Assembly (NCBI GenBank): GCA_030674185.1
Contig: JAPXFY010000022.1
Span: forward strand, 38,984,130-39,048,129
Direction: 5' to 3'
DNA length: 64,000 nt
Source of the DNA: Monoplex corrugatus
Lineage: Eukaryota > Mollusca > Gastropoda > Littorinimorpha > Ranellidae
A model generated the notes under the pieces. It did no database searches. It saw only the letters and a program-made list of their open reading frames with translations, and was not told the origin of the DNA. Below are positions 25,504-38,600 of the stretch, one piece after another (position 1 is the stretch's first letter; every line of letters starts with the position of its first letter). The translations under genes and the position numbers were made by a program.

Positions 25504-28089
25504 ACACACACCACACAACAACACAACACACACACACAACACACACACACACACCACACACACACACACACACCCACACACCAACCACACACACACACAC
25601 CACACACACACAACACACACACACCACACACACACACACATCCTACACACACACCACCCACACATGGTCCGCTGACGGATGTCATCCTCGTCTCCACCAT
25701 GGTCCTTCAACATCCACTGGACTGGCCGCAGACTGTCTTCATGGTGGTGGTGGTGGTGATTAAGATAACTGTGATGGCACTGATGATGATGATGTTGACA
25801 ATGATGATGGTGATGATGATGACGACTGATGATGATTGATGATGATATCGTCAGTGTGTGACTTAGTGCAGGCATCGCAGAGAAGATCGAGATTGGGGAA
25901 GAAAGGGGGAATACCTACCTGTGCTTGTCAACATGTGGTGGTGATGATGACGAGAATGATGATGACAACAACCATAATAATGATGATGATTATGGTAATG
26001 ATTATATGATGATGATGATGATGGACGACAGTGGTGATGACAATGATGATGGTGATGATGATGATAATAATGATGTCGATGTGCGTTTTAGTGTGTGGGT
26101 TGTGGAGAAGATAGAGATGGGGGTGGGTGGGTGGTATCTATCTGTTATGGTCAACATGTGATGATGATGATGACAATGATGACGATGACGCCGATGATGA
26201 TGACGCCGATGATGATGATGATGACAGTGGTGACGATGATGACAGTGATGATGATGACGATGATGTTGATGTGTGTCTCAGTGCGGGCATCGTGGATCAG
26301 ATGGAGATAGCAGGGTTCCTACCTGTGATAGTGGACATCATCGTGCACATCGCTATGACCAGCCAGTGGAGAGAGGGACAGGTGACGACCAACTTTCTCT
26401 GCCTCTCTGAACTCCCACCCCCCACCCCCACCCCTCTTCTTTGTCCATTTCATCAACTTTAGTCCTTAACCCTTTGACTCGCGTATCTTACAGTGACAAC
26501 CACTCTGGCAAATCAAACACTTAACCCTTTGATCCCCTCACCCTATCCACAAGCATCCTGCATTGCCAACGACGCTGGCAAAGCAAAAACTTAACTCTTT
26601 AATTCCCTCAGCCTGTCCACCAGCATCCTGCATTGCCAACCACTCTGGCAAAAGCAAAAACTTAACCCTTTGATTCTCTCACCGTGTCCACCAGCATCCT
26701 GCATTGTCAACCACTCTGGCAAAGTAAAAACTTAACCCTTTGATTCTCTCAACCTGTCCACCAGCATCCTACATTGTCAACTACTCTGGCAAAGCAAAAA
26801 CTTAACCCTTTGATTCCCTCACCCTGTCCACCAGCATCTTACATTGCCAAATATTGCTAGCAAAGCAGAAACTTAAATGTTTGTCTCCCTCACCCTGTCC
26901 ACCAGCATCCTGTATTGTCAATCATACTAGCAAAGCAAAAACTTAACCCTTTGATTCCCTCACCCTATCCACAAGCATCCTGCATTGCGAACCACTCTGG
27001 CAAAGCAAAAACTTAACCCTTTGATTCCCTCACCCTATCCACCAACATCCTGCATTGTCAACCACTCTGGCAAAGCAAAAACTTAACCCTTTGATTCCCT
27101 CACCCTATCCACCAGTTTCCTGCAGGAAGCTGGTGGATAGGATGAGGGTGTCAAAGGGTTATGTTTTCGTTGGTTGGTGAGATAGGATGCAGGAGTCAAA
27201 GTGTTAACCCTTTCACCTCTGCCAGGCTTAGAGTGTGAGCAACCTCCACAGCCTAACAGGTTTTGCAGGTATGGGAATCTTCTTGCTTCTGGTATGTTTA
27301 GCGAGAACTAAGTTTCCTCAGAAAAACAAAAAACTTCAAGTTCCTCAGTTTCTTACAAAGAAAGAGCATGAACACGAACACAAACTTTATTGTGCCAACA
27401 GCCTCTCATAAAGGCTGTGACCTGTCTCACCTCACCTGTCGGTGTCATCGGGTTCACTGTTGGCAGCTGCACTCTTTGACACGTCCACCCTCCTCCAAAC
27501 CGCTCTGTCTTGACTTTTGTGGACAGTTTATATGTAGTGGTCTCCGATGGACCCTACTTCAAAGACTTCAAAATAAGAATTGGAATGGCATAGAAAAAGA
27601 GAACGGTCCAACTCAACAACATTTGGAAAGACAGGGGCATACCAAATGGCCTGAAAGTCAGATTCCTAAAATGTTTGATCTGGCCAGTCATGATCTATGG
27701 CTGCGAAGCCTGGACTCTGAGAAAAACCGGTTGCAGAAGAATTGAGGCAGCACACATTTTCAGTAGTTGTTGCACTATGCTGCTTCATTTGTTATCTTTC
27801 GCTCCCTTTGTCCTTTTCCTTCCGTCCTTCTTGTTTTTCACACTATATTATCCCCAATATGGCTGTGATAGTCAGGTGGTCATCCTGCATCTACATCCCC
27901 TTCCCTACATCGCTTTTTTCTTTTCCTTTTTTGTGTGTTTATTTAATTTATTGTTATTACTAGTTTTAGTAGTAGTAGAAGTAGTATTTGTTTAAAATCA
28001 CTTGATTAAATAGACATTAAACCAGTGACCATACACACACGCACATACACATACACACACTACACGCACACGCACACGCAACACCACCA

Positions 28090-28128
<39 letters not shown>

Positions 28129-28204
28129 ACACACACACAACACACACACACACACACTCAGAGACACACACACACACACACACACTCAGAGACGCACACA
28201 CAGA

Positions 28205-28253
<49 letters not shown>

Positions 28254-28254
28254 G

Positions 28255-28311
<57 letters not shown>

Positions 28312-31300
28312 CACAATACACACACACACACACACACACACCAGAACTAATATTCAAAGTGCAGACTGACCTCCAGGTGGTCACGCCCTTGCTGCGAGCG
28401 CTGGGCAACATTTGCTGCGTCCTGAACGCTACAGCCTGATGGCCTGCGAGAACCCGCGCCTGATGCCCGCTCCTGCAACTGCTGGAATGCCCTTTGACCC
28501 ACATCGCCAAGGAAACGGCTTGGGTCATCTCAAACATGACTGTAGTGAAATCTTTCTTTTCTTTTTTTTTTTTTTTTTGAGAGGGGGTGGGGTAGTTCTT
28601 TTTCTTTTCAGTTTGATGCTTGTTATTGTTATTTTTGTTTAAAGCCCAGCTGACCGCACAGAGGGCTATAACTGTTTCAAAACACCCAGCTTACCACATA
28701 GAGCCATATCAGGGCTATAACTTTCAAAACCCAGCTTACCACATAGAGCCATATCAGGGCTATAACTGTTTCAAACACCAGCTTACCACATAGAGCCATA
28801 TCAGGGCTATAACTGTTTCAAAACACCAGCTTACCACATACAGCCATATCAGGGCTATAACTGTTTCAAAACACCCATCTTACCACATAGAGCCATATCG
28901 GGGCTATAACTGTTTCAAAACACCCAGCTTAACACATAGAGCCATATCAGGGCTATAACTGTTTCAAACACACCATCGTACCACATAGAGCCATATCAGG
29001 GCTATAACTTTTCAAAACACCCGGCTTACCGCATAGAGTCATATCAGGGCTATAACCCTTTCAAAACACCCAGCTTTCCATATAGAGTCATATCAGGGCT
29101 ATATCCATTTCAAAACACCCAGCTTTCCATATAGAGTCATATCAGGCTATAACCCATTTCAAAACACCCAGCTTTCCATATAGAGTCATATCAGGGCTGT
29201 AACCCATTTCAAAACACCCAGTTTACCACATAGAGCCGTATCAGGGCTATAACTGTTTCAAAATGCCCAGCTTAACACACAGAGCCATATCATTTCTATA
29301 ACTGTTTCAAAACACCCAGTTTACCACATAGAGCCATATCAGGGCTATAACTGTTTCAAAACACCCAGCTTACCACATAGAGCCATATCAGGGCTATAAC
29401 TGTTTCAAAACACCCAGCTTAACACATAGAGCCATATCAGGGCTATAACTGTTTCAAAACACCCAGCTTAAGCTGGCGTTTATAGAGGCGGCGGGTTTCG
29501 GGAAATCGCACGCGCGAGTCGACCCGAGCGAACTCGCGCGAGGAATGTTGCTATTTTCGGTTTGCAAGTGTTCATAGAGGACGCGGGTCTCTCGAGGCGG
29601 CAAATCTGCCAACCGGCGCGGGAAATTACCAGAAAGAGTTGCCATTTCTTGTACGCGGGGACGCGCCGAACTTTGTGTTGGCTGTACTTTTGGTGGCTGT
29701 GTTCACAGACATCTCACGTCCATTTGTTGATACACGACGGCTCAAGATGGATGTTGACCAACTGATCACTGCAGTTTTCAACAGACCGTTAATATGGGAC
29801 AAAAGAATTAAAGAATATGCCAACAGGAATCTTGTGGACAAAGCGTGGAAGGAAATCAGCATGGAGATGAACATTGAAGGCAACTTTGTGAAACTGCTGT
29901 CTAACAATAAAAATTCATCAAGAAAAGAAGCCATTTTGTCTGTTTGCTACTGCAAGGCCTGGACTGCATGTGAAGTGTGTGTTGTCTCCTCTCGTCTCGT
30001 CTGGCTTTTTCCCGCTTTTGCTATAAACACCAACCGCGCGAGTGATTAGGCGCGGGTTTTCTAGCGCGAGTAACCAGCTCGCGGCAACCCGCTACCCGCC
30101 GTCTCTATAAACGTACACTAACACATAGAGCCATATCAGGGCTATAACTGTATCAAAACACCCAGCTTAACACATAGAGCCATATCAGGGCTATAACTGT
30201 TTCAAAACACCCATCGTACCACATAGAGCCATATCAGGGCTATAACTGTTTCAAAACACCCAGTTTACCACATAGAGCCATATCAGGGCTATAACTGTTT
30301 CAAAACACCCAGCTTACCACATAGAGCCATATCAGGGCTATAACTGTTTCAAAACACCCATCGTACCACATAGAGCCATATCAGGGCTATAACTGTTTCA
30401 AAACACCCAGCTTACCACATAGAGCCATATCAGGGCTATAACTGTTTCAAAACACCCAGTTTACCACATAGAGCCATATCAGGGCTATAACTGTTTCAAA
30501 ACACCCAGTTTACCACATAGAGCCATATCAGGGCTATAACTGTTTCAAAACACCCAGTTTACCACATAGAGCCATATCAGGGCTTTAACTGTTTCAAAAC
30601 ACCCAGTTTACCACATAGAGCCATATCAGGGCTATAACTGTTTCAAAACACCCAGTTTACCACATACAGCCATATCAGGGCTATAACTGTTTCAAAACAC
30701 CCAGTTTACCACATAGAGCCATATCAGGGCTATAACTGTTTCAAAACACCCAGTTTACCACATAGAGCCATATCAGGGCTATAACTGTTTCAAAACACCC
30801 ATCGTACCACATAGAGCCATATCAGGGCTATAACTGTTTCAAAACACCCAGTTTACCACATAGAGCCATATCAGGGCTATAACTGTTTCAACACACCCAG
30901 TTTACCACATAGAGCCATATCAGGGCTATAACTGTTTCAAAACACCCAGTTTACCACATAGAGCCATATCAGGGCTATAACTGTTTCAAACACCCAGCTT
31001 ACCACATAGAGCCATATCAGGGCTATAACTGTTTCAAAACACCCATCGTACCACATACAGCCATATCAGGGCTATAACTGTTTCAAAACACCCAGTTTAC
31101 CACATAGAGCCATATCAGGGCTATAACTGTTTCAAAACACCCAGCTTACCACATAGAGCCATATCAGGGCTATAATTGTTTCAAAACACCCAGCGAACAT
31201 GCAGCCATATCAGGGCTATAACTGTTTCAAAACACCCAGCTTACCGCATAGAGCCATATCAGTGCTATAACTGTTTCAAAACACCCAGCTTACCACATAG

Positions 31301-32622
31301 AGCCATATCAGGGCTATAACTGTTTCAAAACACCCAGTTTACCACATAGAGCCATATCAGGGCTATAACTGTTTCAAAACACCCATCGTACCACATAGAG
31401 CCATATCAGGGCTATAACTGTTTCAAAACACCCAGTTTACCACATAGAGCCATATCAGGGCTATAACTGTTTCAAAACACCCAGCTTACCACATAGAGCC
31501 ATATCAGGGCTATAACTGTTTCAAAACACCCATCGTACCACATAGAGCCATATCAGGGCTATAACTGTTTCAAAACACCCAGCTTACCACATAGAGCCAT
31601 ATCAGGGCTATAACTGTTTCAAAACACCCAGTTTACCACATAGAGCCATATCAGGGCTATAACTGTTTCAAAACACCCAGTTTACCACATAGAGCCATAT
31701 CAGGGCTATAACTGTTTCAAACACCCAGTTTACCACATAGAGCCATATCAGGGCTTTAACTGTTTCAAAACACCCAGTTTACCACATAGAGCCATATCAG
31801 GGCTATAACTGTTTCAAAACACCCAGTTTACCACATACAGCCATATCAGGGCTATAACTGTTTCAAAACACCCAGTTTACCACATAGAGCCATATCAGGG
31901 CTATAACTGTTTCAAAACACCCAGTTTACCACATAGAGCCATATCAGGGCTATAACTGTTTCAAAACACCCATCGTACCACATACAGCCATATCAGGGCT
32001 ATAACTGTTTCAAAACACCCAGTTTACCACATAGAGCCATATCAGGGCTATAACTGTTTCAACACACCCAGTTTACCACATAGAGCCATATCAGGGCTAT
32101 AACTGTTTCAAAACACCCAGTTTACCACATAGAGCCATATCAGGGCTATAACTGTTTCAAAACACCCAGCTTACCACATAGAGCCATATCAGGGCTATAA
32201 CTGTTTCAAAACACCCATCGTACCACATACAGCCATATCAGGGCTATAACTGTTTCAAAACACCCATCTTACCACATAGAGCCATATCAGGGCTATAACT
32301 GTTTCAAAACACCCAGCTTACCACATAGAGCCATATCAGGGCTATAACTGTTTCAAAACACCCAGCTTACCACATAGAGCCATATCAGGGCTATAACTGT
32401 TTCAAAACACCCAGCTTACCACATAGAGCCATATCAGGGCTTTTAACTGTTTCAAAACACCCAGCTTTACCACATAGAGCCATATCAGGGCTATAATAAT
32501 AATAATAATTACAATATTTATATAGCGCAAAATCTTGATAAAATCAAATCTAAGCGCTGAAGCAGACACACACGCAAGCACGCACGCATGCACGCACGCA
32601 CGCCACACACGCACGCACACAC

Positions 32623-32679
<57 letters not shown>

Positions 32680-35600
32680 CGCATGGCTATAAATGGGGAG
32701 AAAGAATAAAAGCAATAAAAGCAAGAATAAAACCAATGGAAAATTATAGAGAGCATAGCATATACAATTATATATTATAACCATGTGATTCCCTCCGAGC
32801 GGAGACAGGCTGCAGAGGGGGGGGGGGGGGGGGGTTGAGTGAGGTTAGGATTTTATGCGGAGGAGAAAAGATGAGTTTTGAGAGCGGACTTGAAGGAGAC
32901 AAAAGTAGGTTGCTGACGGACTGAGAGAGGAAGTTTGTTCCAGGAGAGTGGACCAGAAACAGAGAAGGCTCGTGGACCATAGGTATTGAGCTTAGTGCGT
33001 GGAAAGCGAAAAGTCAGAGGATCGGAGGCAGAGCGGAGGGTACGTGAGGGAAGATAGATCTCAAGTAGGCTTGACAGGTAATCGGGGGCTGCGTTATTGA
33101 GGCTTTTGTAGCACATGGTGTCTAGTTTGTACTGTATGCGCTTTGATACAGGGAGCCAGTGAAGTTGTGCCAGGAGAGGAGATATGTGGTCAGCTTTTTT
33201 CTTTTTGAGTACAAGGCGTGCAGCATTGTTTTGAATGCGCTGTAGGATGTGAATGGTGGAGGCAGGAAGACCAGACAGGAGTGAATTGCAATAGTCAATG
33301 CGAGACATTATGAAGGAGAGAACGAGTTTTGCAGTTGTTTCGACAGAGAGATACTTCCTGATCAGCCTTATACGATGGAGATGATAGTAGCAGGATCTGG
33401 CAGTTTGAGAAACAAAGTTGTTCATGGAGAGGGTAGAGTCAATGCAGACACCAAGGTTTTTAGCTGAATCAGAAATTGGGACTGATGTGTTACATAATGG
33501 GAGAGAAAGAGGAGGCAGCTGAGAAAGTTTCTGACGGGTGCCAATGAGGATAGCTTCTGTTTTGTCGTCATTAAGCTGAAGTCTATTGTGTGTCATCCAG
33601 TTCTTAATGTCCGAGTAACACTCAGTGGTGCGAGTCAACAGGCACTGTATATTATCAGGTGAGTCACTGTCTTGAAGTTGGGTGTCATCAGCATAGAAGT
33701 GGTGTTTTATAGAATGGGAGTTGATGATGGTGGACAGGGGGGAGATGTAAAGAGTGAAAAGAACAGGGCCAAGGACAGATCCTTGTGGAACACCACAGGT
33801 CAGGTATGCAGGTTGAGAGTAAGTGCCATTGATGAGAACGGTTTGTTTTCTGTTGGATAGGTATGAAGTGAACCAAGACAGAGCAATGTCAGAGATGCCA
33901 AAAGTATGATGAAGTCTAGAAAGGAGAATACCATGATCAATGGTATCAAAGGCTGCAGACAGATCAAGGAGTGTGAGGAGAGAGACTTTGCCAGTATCAG
34001 TTGCAAGGAGGAGATTGTTGAGAATGTGTAGTAGGGCAGTTTCAGTGCTATGGCACTGGCGGTAGGCTGACTGGAAAGGATTGAGGAGATTGTTGGCAGA
34101 CAGGTGAGAGTTCAGCTGGTTGAGGACGACTTTTTCAAGGAGTTTTGACAAGAAAGAGAGATTAGAGATAGGCCGGTAATTTTTCAGTTCATTTGGATCT
34201 AAATTGTGTTTCTTGAGGAGAGGGTGAACAATAGCAGACTTGAAAGAATCTGGGACAGTTCCAGTTTGAAGAAAGTGTTGATGATGTCAGTGATGAATGG
34301 GAGGAGAGTAGGGAGACAGTCGGCGTAGAGAGAACCTGGAAGAGGATCCAGCTCGCAGGTTTTGAACGACATGGATCTGATTGTGTTGAGAATTTCTTCT
34401 TGTGAGACTGGGTTAAAAGTAGTAAGAGGTGTGCCAGAGAAGGAAGGGTCAGGTGGGCATGGTTGACAGGGTGTCCTGTCAAGCCTGTCACGAAGAGTTT
34501 GTATTTTGGTGGTGAAATAGTTGGAGAATACAGTTCTTCATTTGTATGTTTTGTTGGGAGAGGTAAATCTTTTCGTGTGCCAAGGAGATGATTCATGGTT
34601 GTAAAGAGTTCTTTTGAAGAAGAGGCATTCAGGATTTTGGTTTGGAAATAACTTGTTTTTGCTGATGCAATGAGGGTGGATACTTTTGTTTTAGAGGCTT
34701 GGAAAAGTTGCCTGTGTACAGTGAGTTTGGATTTGCGCCAGCGGCGCTCTGCTCTGCGGCGGGCACGTTTTGCACAGGCGATCTCATGAGTGAGCCAGGG
34801 GGTAGGGGGGCGGTCAGGTAAAGGACGGGTTGTGGCTGGAGCATGAGTGTCCAGAAGATGGTGGAGAGTAGTATAGAATTCATCGGCAAGGTTATGTGAC
34901 TTTTCAGAAAGGAGACGGGAGGCATCAGATGAAAATGTGGAGAGGTCGATAGATTTGAGATTGCGTCGAGTCACTGTGCGCATGGTACGGGAAGGAGGAG
35001 AAATGTCGAGAGAACAGAGAATTGCAGAGTGGTCAGATGGAAGGGCTGAAGTTAGACGGGTAGAAAGAACTAAGCAGTTGTCAGTAGCGGAATTGTGGTG
35101 ATCACGAGAAATGATCCAGTCAAGAATGTGACCTTTTTGATGGGTTGGTTCAGAAATGTGTTGAGTCATATTGTGATTGGACAGAGAGTTGATGATATGT
35201 CTTGTGTCATAACGGTGAGTGTTGTCATAGTGGACATTGATGTCACCTAGAATGATGAGATTTCCGGGTAAGAGACAGTAGTAATCAAGAAGTTGATCAA
35301 AGTCAGAGAGAAACATGGATGTGGTGAGCTTGTTGGCAGAGCTAGGTGGAGGTCGATAGACACAGGAGAAGGTGATGGGGTGAGGGGTGGATTGGAAGGA
35401 TACTTCAACGTGCTCGAAAGAAGGATGGGAGAAAGGCAGAGACTGCGAGAAAGACAGGCGGGAATGGAGTGAGTCGTTGTAGAGGATGGCGATACCACCA
35501 CCTCGGGATGAGCGATGGAAAGAAGCAAGCCTGTAACCACTCGGAGTGAGACTCACATGTATAGGTTCATGACCAAGGGGGTTAAGCCATGTTTCGGTGA

Positions 35601-38600
35601 TAAAAGCAATGTCAACATGTTCATCTGCGATAAAGTCAGCAATGACATCAGCTTTGCCATCAGTGCATGCTGACTGAGCGTTAAAAAGGCATAGTTTTAG
35701 TTTATCACAATGCGGCGTCCGAGGTGGAGACGAAGGCAGCACCGACGGGACAGAAGACGAAGGAGACACCAGCGGGGCAGAAGACGAAGGCAGCAACGAC
35801 GGGACAGAAGACGAAGGAGGCACCAGCGGGACAGAAGACAAAGGCAGCACCAGCGGGACAGAAGACGAGGGCAGCGCTGGCGGGACAGAAGACGAAAGCG
35901 GCACCGGCGGGACAGAAGGTGAAGGCGGCACCGGCGGGACAGAAGACGAAGGCGAAGACGGCAGAGGAGGAGACGAAGTTTGCAGCAGCAAGGTCGAGTG
36001 CAGGGGTAGTGGAGGAGACGAAGAAGCAGAAGAGTTTCAAAACACCCAGTTTACCACATAGAGCCATATCAGGGCTATAACTGTTTCAAAACACCCAGTT
36101 TACCACATAGAGCCATATCAGGGCCAGACCTGCCAACCAGTACGATTTTGGCGTATTATTTTACGATCATAATTAAATAATACTAAATTACGATCGAGTA
36201 AAAAATGATACGATGCAAAAAAACAAAAACAAAAAAAAAAAACGATTATAGGTCTAGTAGTGACTTTGAGCCGAGAGCGCCACTGAGAAGACAATCACGA
36301 TCGGTAAACAAGTGGACTATGGGCGCAGCCATGTTTGTTATTATAAATGAGAATCTCGTCAAACGAGAGTCTCGTACTGGGTCAAACGAAAGTCTTGTAC
36401 CGACTGTGAGACTTCCGTTTTTGCAAAAAGAAAATGGCGACACGAGGTAGACCGCGTGGTAGTGGCAAAGGAAAACGTGGTGGTGAAGCTGCTTTGGGCA
36501 CCGGCAGTGAAAGTGTACAGAAAAAGGCAAAAAGAGAACAAAAGTTCATCCAGTCGTACTCACAAGAGTACCCATGCATCACTGCATCGAAAGTGGGAAG
36601 CACATATGCAAGGTGCAGTGCTTGTGAGTTCGATTTTCTAGTTTCGCATGGCGGGATCGACGATGTAAAAAAGCACGTGACTTCGTTGAGGCACATTGCA
36701 AAGGCATCAGCCTTAAGAAACACCTCTTCTCTTGTTGATTATATTCAAAGAACTGAAGATACTGATCTCCAGCCCATTCGTGCAGAGGCATATTTCACGG
36801 TGTTTTTGGTGGAACACAACGTGCCACTTTCAGCCTCTGACCATGCTGGACAGTTGTTTAAGAAGATGTTTCCTGACAGCAACATAGCAGATACCTACAG
36901 TTCTGCAAGAACAAAAACCACATCCATTGTGAAGGAATGTGCTGAAGATAGTAAGGCTGAACTTGTGCAGTGCATGAAGGGACCCTTTGTGTTAGGTACT
37001 GATGGTAGTCAGGAGGGGGAAGACAAGTTCTTTCCCATTGTTGTGAGAGCTGTGGATCCCCATGGAACTATCAAAACTGAACTGCTCAGTGTCCCCTCAT
37101 GTGAGACGTCAGCCACTGGAGAAACACATCTTTCAGTTGTTGGACTCTGAGCTAAGGGCTTACCAGATAGACTGGAGGAACTGCCTGGCATTTGTAACCG
37201 ACAATGCCAATGTCATGATTGGGGTCAACAAAGGTGTCATCTCGTTCATCAGAGACAAGCATCCAGAGACCTTCTTGGCCAGATGTGTATGCCATCTCCT
37301 TAGTCTGACTGTGAAGAAAGCCATGAAGGAGTCTAGCAAGTTTGACCTTGATGACACAATGCGTCAACTGGCCTGGTATTTCTCCAAGAGCACTGGCAGA
37401 CAGCAACGCCTGAAGCAGATCCAGAAGGAACTAGGCTTGCCAGAGCACAAGGTTGTTGAGCATGTTCCCACCCGATGGCTCTCTCTTGGGGCTGCCTTGG
37501 ACAGAGCAGTTGAGCAGTGGAACGCTTTGGACAAATTCTTCAAGGAAGAATGCAGTGTGAAGACATCACATGCTTCAAGTACATCTAGTTCTGACCCACC
37601 TATGAGGCAAAAACTCGGGGATTTCTTCCGGCGCAAGACCACCAAATTGTATGTCTTGTTCTTTGCAACAGTCTTGGAGGTGTTCAACCAAGTCAACAAA
37701 CTTGAACAGACCGACAGCGCCAGAATCCATCTGATCAAGAGAGACATGGAACAACTGTACAGACGCCTGCTTGTCAGTTATCTGAAGCCAGCTGCTCTGA
37801 ACAATGGGGCCCTGATGGATGTGGACTTCAAATCCTCATACAACATGAAGCGTGATGAAGACATCTTCATTGGTAGCACCACCCGAGAACACCTGGACTG
37901 TGTGGAAAGTAAGCAGCAGCAGATCTTCATGGAGAATGTGAACACATTCTACAAGGAGGCATGCAAGTACATGAAAGAGAAGCTGAACCCGGCCGAGGAA
38001 ACTCTATGGAAACATGCAGAGCTTGCGGATGTGAACCTGCAGAAGTCAGTTCAAGCATCTCTTTGAAATACTTCTTGAAGAAGTTCCCATGCACTCTGCC
38101 ACCTAACACAACCCCTGATGAGCTGGAGGGAGAGTTTCTGGAGTACCAGGCAGCAGAACTTCCACCTGTGGTGTTGAACCAGCCATCAGCAGAACTGCAG
38201 TGGAAGGAGATTGGTGCCATGAAAGATCACAATGGTGCCACTAGACTGAAACATCTGTCCCAGTTCATGCTGTCAATTCTCCTCATCCCTGTGTCCAACT
38301 GTGGGTGTGAGAGAATCTTCAGTCAAGTGCGAAGAAACAAGACTGACTTTCGGGGATCCATAGGGGCAAAGACATTGGATGCTCTCATGGTTCTGAAGTC
38401 CAAGAAAGGGGGCCCATGCTACAAAGCAGTGTTCTCTGATGAGCTCTTGAAAAAGTGCAAGTCAGCTACCAAAAGGCAGCACACTGAGCACAGTGCAACA
38501 AGCTCTACCGACACAACTCAGTAACTTTCAAAGTGTGCCTTGTTGGCTTCAAATTGTCATTTTGACAATGCAGTTTGTAGCGAAGCAGACATTAGAATTT

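Larger units (their letters stand above)
32494..36032 (-). mobile_element. CR1/Jockey-like LINE, copy B (nearly complete)
   Basis: It reads on the minus strand: Ser/Pro-rich start, APE endonuclease, RT, (GT)n-containing 3' UTR, and the tail GCGCTATATAAATATTG then (ATT)n at 32494-32530. It splits the 49-bp array with no clear long target duplication. A 2-base deletion near 34270 and a 7-base deletion near 34535, judged against copy C, break the ORF. Confidence 0.92.

Noticed and set aside
25301..25875. His/Thr-rich and Cys/Val-rich frames
   Set aside because: They are translations of a (CA)n/(GT)n microsatellite. The same holds at 6597-7071, 15247-15863, 28025-28537, 32402-32784, 43376-43642 and 51658-51955.
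35705..36080. Ala/Phe- and Lys/Ala-rich frames
   Set aside because: They are alternative readings of the 27-bp minisatellite in LINE copy B.
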